Program-made: the position numbers and the translations under genes
Notes under the pieces: generated by a model
Database searches by the model: none
Seen by the model: only the letters and a program-made list of their open reading frames with translations
Told to the model about the DNA's origin: nothing
Assembly: GCA_015231435.1 (NCBI GenBank)
Contig: JADGBN010000010.1
Location: forward strand, 1 to 46,445
DNA from: Gammaproteobacteria bacterium
GTDB lineage: Bacteria; Pseudomonadota; Gammaproteobacteria; Thiohalomonadales; Thiohalomonadaceae
DNA: 46,445 nt
Direction of reading: 5' to 3'
Shown: positions 40,274-46,445 of the stretch, piece by piece
Numbering within the stretch: position 1 is the first letter of the stretch
How the letters are laid out: the number at the start of each line of letters is the position of its first letter

Positions 40274-41472
40274 ATCGGCAAAAAGATACCTAGGGCAAGA
40301 ATGAGCACTAACGCACCGACCGAAACAATGAGAATCGGCTCTATCGCCGAAGTGAGATTTTTAACCTCATAATTGACTTCACGCTCATAAAAGTTGGCAA
40401 CCTCATCGAGCATATCATCCACGGCACCGGTCTCCTCGCCCACCGAGAGCATCTGAATCACCAGTGGCGTAAAGAGTCCGGTGGCGGTGGCGGTACGGGT
40501 GACACTATCGCCACGCTCAATGCCGTTGCGCATCGAGGTGACCTTCGCCTGAACATAACTGTTGTCAACTGCTTGCGAAACCACCGCAAGGGTATGAATT
40601 AGCGGCACCCCGGCGCGGCTCGCCATCGCAAAGGAGCGGGCAAAACGCGACAGTGTCGCGCGCAGAATAATGCTCCCCACCAGTGGCAGGGTGAGCTTTT
40701 TGCCATCCCAACGGTAACGCCCCTCCTCGGTATTAATGTAGTAGCGCACCCAAAAAAAGGCGACGACGATAACCACGACAATATAGTGCCAATAGGCGAC
40801 AAAAAAGTCGGAGGAGGCAATCAGCGCCTGAGTTTGCCAGGGCAGATTCATCTTCATCGAGTTAAAGACCCCAGCAAAGGCGGGAATAACGAAAATATTG
40901 GTAATGCCGATGGCGATCGCAATGGCGATAATGACAAAACTGGGGTAACGCAACGCCGAGGTGATCTGCTCTTTTATCTGGCGCTCCTGTTCAAGATACT
41001 CCGCCAGTTGCAAAAACGACTCATCGAGCTTACCGGTATGCTCCCCCACCTGCACCATACTAATCATTAAATTGGTAAATATATTGCGGTGTTGCGCCAT
41101 ACAGCTGGCAAGATCGCGGCCCGCCTCCAGATCACGGCGAATGGTGCGCAGCACCTTAACCAGATACTCATTTTGCGTTGTCTCCGCCAAACCCACCAAA
41201 CCACGAATGAGCGGCACGCCAGCTTTGCTCAGGGTGTACATCTGGCGACAAAAAAGAATCAGATCATCGAGTGTTGGCGGCGATTGTCGCAGCCTGTCGA
41301 GAAAAGCGGTCAGCGGATTAACCGTCGCTGCGGCTTCCGCAGGTTTAATCTCAATCGGCGTACTGCCACTTTGCAACAGCTGACTCGCCACGGCGTCGAT
41401 CGATTTAGCCTCCATCTCACCATTTATCGCCTCGCCGCTACGGTTGCGGGCGCGATAACTGAAACGGCTCAT
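40243..41472 (-). CDS. Type II secretion/type IV pilus GspF-family inner membrane protein (MshG-like)
   Basis: FCRQMYTLSKAGVPLIRGLVGL, MVQVGEHTGKLDESF, SVGEETGAVDDMLDEVANFYEREV. Confidence 0.92.
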   Translation of the reverse strand: MSRFSYRARNRSGEAINGEMEAKSIDAVASQLLQSGSTPIEIKPAEAAATVNPLTAFLDRLRQSPPTLDDLILFCRQMYTLSKAGVPLIRGLVGLAETTQNEYLVKVLRTIRRDLEAGRDLASCMAQHRNIFTNLMISMVQVGEHTGKLDESFLQLAEYLEQERQIKEQITSALRYPSFVIIAIAIAIGITNIFVIPAFAGVFNSMKMNLPWQTQALIASSDFFVAYWHYIVVVIVVAFFWVRYYINTEEGRYRWDGKKLTLPLVGSIILRATLSRFARSFAMASRAGVPLIHTLAVVSQAVDNSYVQAKVTSMRNGIERGDSVTRTATATGLFTPLVIQMLSVGEETGAVDDMLDEVANFYEREVNYEVKNLTSAIEPILIVSVGALVLILALGIFLPMWEMTSMASQ

Positions 41473-43250
41473 GGGATCTCTACCTCATCAAGGGTAAAAT
41501 CGAGCTGCTCCTCGCTGCTCTCGGGAGGTAGCTCAACCACCATATCGGGATCAACCTCCTCACCGGAGATGCGAATCGCCTCCTCAATGGTGGTCAACCC
41601 CTGCATCGCATAGGCAACCGCATTTTTCCCCAATGAGACAAAGTTTTTACTTCTGCGCGCCGCATGGGCAAAGGCGGCGGTATCATCAAGGCGCAGGGCA
41701 TCCCCCATTGCCAGATCAAGTTCAAGCAGTTCAAAAACCCCAATCCGCCCTTTATAGCCGGTGTTGTTACAGCTATGACAGCCACGCCCGCGCTTAAAAC
41801 GGTGCTTCTCCGCCTCGGGGCCGTAAATACCGCGCAGCCAGATCCGCTCATTGAGCGCCAGCTCGACATCAACGTGACAATCGGTGCAGATGCGCCGCAC
41901 CAGCCGCTGCGCAATAATCGCCTCCAGTGAGGTGGCGACCATATAACCTGGAATACCCATATCAATGAGGCGCACGGCGGTGCTAATCGAATCATTCGTA
42001 TGCAGCGTTGAGAGCACCAGGTGACCGGTAATCGCCGCCCGCAGGCCAATCTCTGCCGTCTCCTGATCGCGCATCTCACCAATTAGCACTACATCCGGAT
42101 CTTGACGCAGCGCGGTGCGTAATACGCTGGCAAAGGTGAGACCAATTTGCGCGTGTACCTGCACCTGATTAATACGTGACAGACGGTACTCAACCGGATC
42201 TTCCACCGTAATAATTTTACGGCTGGCGATATTTAGTTCATTCAGCGCCCCGTAGAGGGTGGTTGTTTTACCGCTACCGGTAGGGCCAGTGACCAGCACC
42301 ATGCCGTGCGGCTTATGAATAAAATGGCGAAAACGCTCAAGAATTTTTGCCGGCATGCCGACACGCTCAAGATTGAGGTTGCCACCACTCTGGTCAAGCA
42401 GACGCATCACCACCGACTCGCCATACTGCAGCGGCATGGTCGAGACCCGCACATCGATACTGCGATCTTTCACCCGCACATTAAAGCGCCCATCCTGGGG
42501 CAGCCGCTTTTCCGAGATATTAAGCCCCGACATCAATTTAAGCCGTGACACCAGCGCCGTGCCGATGCGCTTCTCCTTCATCACCTGCTCCTGCAACATG
42601 CCATCAATGCGCTGGCGAATGCGCAGCACATGCTCATCCGGTTCGATATGAATATCCGAGGCTCCCACCTGAACCGCATCATCAAAAATACTCTGCAACA
42701 GCTTAACCACCGGTGCCTCAACATTTTCACTGCTGTTAAGCATCTCGGTGAGGTCAATATCACTAGCGGAAAGCTCCTGATTCAGCTCAACTGCCAGCGA
42801 ACTAATCTGCTCTGTTTTACGATAGCCCCGATCCAGCACCTCAAGCAGATCGTTCTCCCGGACAATCGCCACCTGCAGGGCCATTCTGACGGTTTTACTA
42901 ATCTCGTCGTAGGCAAAAATATCGGTCGGATCCGCCATGCCCACCGTCAGTTCGCCGGCATTCTCGGAGAGCGCCAGCGCCCGATAGCGCCGCGCCATGG
43001 TCTCCGGCAGCTTACGCACAATCTCATCGTTAAACTGAAAGTGCTTTAGATCAATGACCGCAATTTTTAGCTGACTGGCAAGAAAGGCGAGAAGCTCATC
43101 CTCGGTAATGTAATCGAGATCGATCATCGTGCGACCAAGCTTCTTCCCTGACTTCTTCTGTGAAGCCAGCGCCGCCATTAACTGCTTTTCGGTAATATGT
43201 CTATTTTCGACGAGCAGATCGCCAAGACGAATTTTTTGACCAGGCTTCAT
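41469..43250 (-). CDS. GspE/PilB-family ATPase with N-terminal MshEN domain (MshE-like)
   Basis: Walker A GPTGSGKTTTLY; C4 zinc motif CTDC...CHSC; RLGDLLVENRHITEKQLMAALASQ and KLGRTMIDLDYITEDELLAFLASQ. Confidence 0.93.
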   Translation of the reverse strand: MKPGQKIRLGDLLVENRHITEKQLMAALASQKKSGKKLGRTMIDLDYITEDELLAFLASQLKIAVIDLKHFQFNDEIVRKLPETMARRYRALALSENAGELTVGMADPTDIFAYDEISKTVRMALQVAIVRENDLLEVLDRGYRKTEQISSLAVELNQELSASDIDLTEMLNSSENVEAPVVKLLQSIFDDAVQVGASDIHIEPDEHVLRIRQRIDGMLQEQVMKEKRIGTALVSRLKLMSGLNISEKRLPQDGRFNVRVKDRSIDVRVSTMPLQYGESVVMRLLDQSGGNLNLERVGMPAKILERFRHFIHKPHGMVLVTGPTGSGKTTTLYGALNELNIASRKIITVEDPVEYRLSRINQVQVHAQIGLTFASVLRTALRQDPDVVLIGEMRDQETAEIGLRAAITGHLVLSTLHTNDSISTAVRLIDMGIPGYMVATSLEAIIAQRLVRRICTDCHVDVELALNERIWLRGIYGPEAEKHRFKRGRGCHSCNNTGYKGRIGVFELLELDLAMGDALRLDDTAAFAHAARRSKNFVSLGKNAVAYAMQGLTTIEEAIRISGEEVDPDMVVELPPESSEEQLDFTLDEVEIP

Positions 43251-43256
43251 AATCGG

Positions 43257-44315
43257 CTACTTGGCAACAGGCGGGCAACAAGAAGCGGTAGGAGAGTTCA
43301 GTGTCAGGCTACCGGTCAGTTCACTAATGGATTGCAGCTGATGCCGCTGCAGATAGTCGGCAATTCCCTGATTAATCTTCGGACAGATAAGCGGATCATA
43401 AAATAGCGCCGTACCGACCCCCACCGCCGTCGCCCCGGCAATGAGAAACTCGATGGCATCACTGGCAGAGGTTACCCCGCCCTGCCCAATAATCGGAATA
43501 AGATGCGGACGGCAGACCTGCTAGACCTGATGCGTTTTTAGCAGCGCCACCGGCTTAATCGCTGGTCCCGACAGCCCCCCCTGATTATTACCGAGCACCG
43601 GAGTACGCTTTTCAATGTCAATTGCCATCCCCATCAGAGTATTAATCACTGCAAACGCATCACTTCCCGCCTCAATGCAGCGGCGCGCATTCGCAGCAAT
43701 ATCGGTCTGATTGGGGGAGAGTTTAGTAATGAGCGGCTTGCGGGTGACCGCCCGCACCGCTGCCACGACCCGTGCCGACATCTCTGGATCATTGCCAAAA
43801 GCCGCGCCGCCCTCCTTCACATTCGGACAGGAGATATTAATCTCCAGCGCATCAATCGGAGAGTTATCAAAAATACGCGCCACCTCAACATACTCCTCGA
43901 GGGTCGAACCCGAGAGGTTGGCAATAAAGCGCGTCTCACTAAAATCAAGCTGCGGCAAGATTTTGTCCACCACATAGCGTGCGCCGGGATTCTGCAGGCC
44001 AATGGCATTTAGCATCCCCTGCGGAGTTTCATAAACACGGTGCGGCGGATTCCCCAAACGCGGCTCCAGCGTCGTCCCCTTCAAGCAGATAGCGCCGACA
44101 TCACGGTTAGAAAACCCCTTAATTCGGGTGTACTCCTCGGCAAAACCGACACAGCCTGAGAGCAGCACCAGAGGTGAGCTTAACGAAATACCACAGAGAT
44201 CTACCGCAAGTGCGGCAACGGCACTCGGCTGAGGTTGCTGATTCATATTGATCCTTGCCATCACAGTCAGAACAGGGCTAAATGCTACACTATCTGCACG
44301 ACAATTGAGAGCCAC
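43257..44315 (-). pseudogene. pyrD: Dihydroorotate dehydrogenase (class 1B) interrupted by an in-frame TAG at 43521-43523
   Basis: Upstream ORF to [15 protein letters not shown], stop, then the same frame continues [43 protein letters not shown] to stop at 43257. Confidence 0.85.
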
Positions 44316-44861
44316 TTTTCTACTTCAGGTTACTATCTTCGTATGTCCGACATCACCCACACATCCGCCGCAGCGACAAAAAGCGCTCCTCCACTGATGC
44401 TGGATGTGGTGCTCTACGAACCGGAGATCCCACCCAACACCGGTAACATTATCCGCCTCTGTGCCAATAGCGGTGCTCGACTGCATCTGATTGAACCCTT
44501 GGGTTTTGCCTTTGACGATAAAAAAATGCGCCGTGCCGGACTCGACTACCACGAATTTGCCTCGGTGCAGTGCCACCCTAATCTTGCCGACTATCTTGCC
44601 AAAATAGCGCCGCCGCGCCTCTTCGCCTTGACCACCCGCGGCGAGCGCCTCTACAGTGACGTGACGTTTAACGAAAATGACGCGCTACTCTTTGGCCCGG
44701 AAACCCGGGGGCTGCCGCTACCGCTGTTACAGAGCCTGCCCCCCTCACACCTGCTGACCCTGCCAATGGTCGCCGGCAGCCGCAGCCTAAATCTTGCCAA
44801 CGCCGTCGCTATCACCGTTTATGAGGCGTGGCGACAGCTGATTTCAACTAATCTCAATTAA
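44235..44861 (+). CDS. trmL: tRNA (cytidine(34)-2'-O)-methyltransferase (likely start 44343)
   Basis: [58 protein letters not shown]. Confidence 0.94.
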   Translation: MLIHIDPCHHSQNRAKCYTICTTIESHFSTSGYYLRMSDITHTSAAATKSAPPLMLDVVLYEPEIPPNTGNIIRLCANSGARLHLIEPLGFAFDDKKMRRAGLDYHEFASVQCHPNLADYLAKIAPPRLFALTTRGERLYSDVTFNENDALLFGPETRGLPLPLLQSLPPSHLLTLPMVAGSRSLNLANAVAITVYEAWRQLISTNLN

Positions 44862-44949
44862 TCCCCACTGGCCTCGGAAAATAGGTAGTAGCGTTTGACA
44901 CCCTGCTGTTTTTAGTCGAAGATTAACACAGTGTAGTGGTTCCCCGACA

Positions 44950-45040
44950 GTAACCGTTCAGTCCCCCACCACTTTTGCCCCCTCTCCCCTCGGGAGAGGG
45001 TTGGGGTGAGGGTAAAAAAGCAGGGCGTCTGAACAGTTAC
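44950..45040 (-). mobile_element. 91-bp MITE-like element, copy 3 (inverted)
   Basis: Reverse complement closely matches copies 1 and 2; flanks CCCCGACA (44942-44949) and CCCCGATA (45041-45048), 7/8 identical. Confidence 0.88.
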
Positions 45041-45061
45041 CCCCGATAGCGAGGTAAGGCG

Positions 45062-45526
45062 ATGTGGTGGTTTGGACACAAAGAGGCTGATGAAGCTGTA
45101 ACACTCTATCTCGGAGAGCTGAAAATGACGACGGGAGCAGAGACGGTTTTACGCTGCCTTAATCACTATGCCGAGATTACAGAGGTAGAGATCGTCGAAA
45201 AAGCGTATAAAAATGGCGACTATGCCCGTTACGCGCTAATAAAACTCCCCTCCATGAAAAAAGCTAAAAAGTGTATTGCGTTATTGAAAAAAGGTAGTTT
45301 GACAAATAGCATCCAGGAGCCACGCCCCTACCACTTTCGCTGCTACAATAATGAAAACCGCGCACGCGCAGCCGCTTTTGCCGGCAACGAAGTACGTCGT
45401 GGTGACAGACGGCGGCAGGAGATGGTTCAAGAGAGTAATCCCCTTGAGCTAAAGTCAGATGCCGAAATTGATGTTAAGCAGATGAAAACCCGTGCCTATA
45501 GAAACCTCGCCAACAAAGGACTTTAG
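45062..45526 (+). CDS. Hypothetical protein
   Basis: 154 aa ORF directly downstream of MITE copy 3; MWWFGHKEADEAVTLYLGELKMTTGAETVLRCLNHY. Confidence 0.65.
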   Translation: MWWFGHKEADEAVTLYLGELKMTTGAETVLRCLNHYAEITEVEIVEKAYKNGDYARYALIKLPSMKKAKKCIALLKKGSLTNSIQEPRPYHFRCYNNENRARAAAFAGNEVRRGDRRRQEMVQESNPLELKSDAEIDVKQMKTRAYRNLANKGL

Positions 45527-45555
45527 AGCCTTTATCTAAGGAGAAGGAGAGATTT

Positions 45556-46020
45556 ATGTCTGAAAAAGAGAAGAGCAGCTCCGTAAAAACGATTAAAGTG
45601 GTTGGTAACAGCGATGCCGTCTCCTCGCTGCTTAAGCTGCTGCTCAGTCTGGTAATGGTTTTTGTCACCTACAACAGCTTTAGCAACTTTCATGCTATTC
45701 ATCTGCTGAAACAGATTGACCTTGGCGATATGCTGCACTGGGCCTATCTGCTCATTTTCATCGGTGGCTGGCTGCTGGTGCTGGTCGGTGTCTATAAAAA
45801 TCTGCAAAAAATTGGTGTCGCCGCACTTATTATTATTAGCGTTCTGATAATCGGCGGACTGATTCAGCGCGACGCGATTAGCCCCGAGGATACCGATATG
45901 CTGGTTAACCTCGGGGAGCTGGCCACGGCGCTCATTATCTATATTGGTCTCTCTTGGCCGGAGATCCGCCGCAAACTCTTTGGCGTGCGCACCATTGATG
46001 ATGATGATGGCGAACCCTAA
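45556..46020 (+). CDS. Hypothetical membrane protein
   Basis: 154 aa with several predicted TM segments (LLKLLLSLVMVFVTY, WAYLLIFIGGWLLVLVGVY, IGVAALIIISVLIIGGLI); AAGGAGAAGGAG upstream. Confidence 0.7.
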   Translation: MSEKEKSSSVKTIKVVGNSDAVSSLLKLLLSLVMVFVTYNSFSNFHAIHLLKQIDLGDMLHWAYLLIFIGGWLLVLVGVYKNLQKIGVAALIIISVLIIGGLIQRDAISPEDTDMLVNLGELATALIIYIGLSWPEIRRKLFGVRTIDDDDGEP

Positions 46021-46143
46021 ACAACGCTGTTTTTTGCGATAAAATAAAAAGTAGACAACGCTTAAAAAGAGGCCGATAATTGGCCGCAGGATGATGATTA
46101 CCTCTCTGAATCCTTAGTATGTTTTTTGCAGTTACCTAAGTTT

Positions 46144-46176
46144 AAAAGCCGCTCGGTTCGCCTAGCGGCTTTTTTT
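46144..46176. terminator. Rho-independent terminator (bidirectional)
   Basis: AAAAGCCGCT-cggttcgcct-AGCGGCTTTTTTT. Confidence 0.85.
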
Positions 46177-46232
46177 ATGTTTCACTATATGAAGTTCAGG
46201 CAACCGCGCCTTGCAAAAAGCAGACGCCACCC

Positions 46233-46266
46233 AAAAAAAAACCCGCCACCTTTATGCGGTAGCGGG
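46233..46266 (-). terminator. Rho-independent terminator on the minus strand
   Basis: Minus strand CCCGCTACC-gcataaa-GGTGGCGGGTTTTTTTTT. Confidence 0.85.
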
Positions 46267-46445
46267 CTCAATCAGAGAGGAAGATGAAAAAAATGAACCC
46301 GGGCCATTGCACCCGGAAACAGTCACACGAATCGCCAGAGCTCACCGAATATATCGGGTGACATATCCGTAGTCGTGCGTTTCGGCACCTATTGTCAGGT
46401 CAGGGTGATCTCACAACAGGCCACCCTATGACCCCAGTAAAGCCC
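46267..46445 (-). ncRNA. Candidate structured non-coding region upstream of the minus-strand terminator (class unknown)
   Basis: No ORF in the provided track; several hairpins (AGGGTG...CACCCT, GTCACCCGATATATTCGGTGA, CCGGG...CCCGG) followed by a strong terminator; runs off the contig end. Confidence 0.35.

Noticed and set aside
43521-43523. Selenocysteine/pyrrolysine-type recoding at the pyrD TAG
   Set aside because: No recoding element or tRNA evidence in the window, and the position fits an ordinary Tyr codon in the family; mutation or error is simpler.

Overview
46.4 kb of a gammaproteobacterial-type chromosome, apparently a whole assembled contig. Most of it is housekeeping: cyaA, a ttcA-like gene, a Na/Pi cotransporter, pcnB-folK, corA, gcvT-gcvH-gcvPA, gshA, carAB-greA, rlmE-ftsH-folP-glmM, an MSHA/type IV pilus-like block, pyrD and trmL. 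No CRISPR array, rRNA, recognisable tRNA or full-length IS was seen. The most interesting material is in short repeats and small lesions. (1) Three 91-bp palindromic MITE-like elements have GTAAC...GTTAC inverted ends and 8-bp target duplications (two perfect, one 7/8). One supplies the folP stop codon, and the empty site can be reconstructed. (2) ERIC-like 128-150 bp imperfect palindromes occur three times, plus a possible core-less derivative. (3) A different ~93-bp element has 18-bp inverted ends and an 8-9 bp direct repeat. (4) A TusA-like domain is fused to an unrecognised N-terminal domain. (5) pyrD has an in-frame amber codon. (6) A higB-like toxin gene is frameshifted and a second small gene is decayed. 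(7) The first 127 nt exactly duplicate an internal 127-mer of the Na/Pi transporter gene, which looks like a k=127 assembly-graph overlap; the cyaA 3' end is therefore unreliable. (8) A DnaA-box-like cluster and a CRP-like site lie upstream of the Na/Pi gene. I found no convincing complete new multi-gene system.
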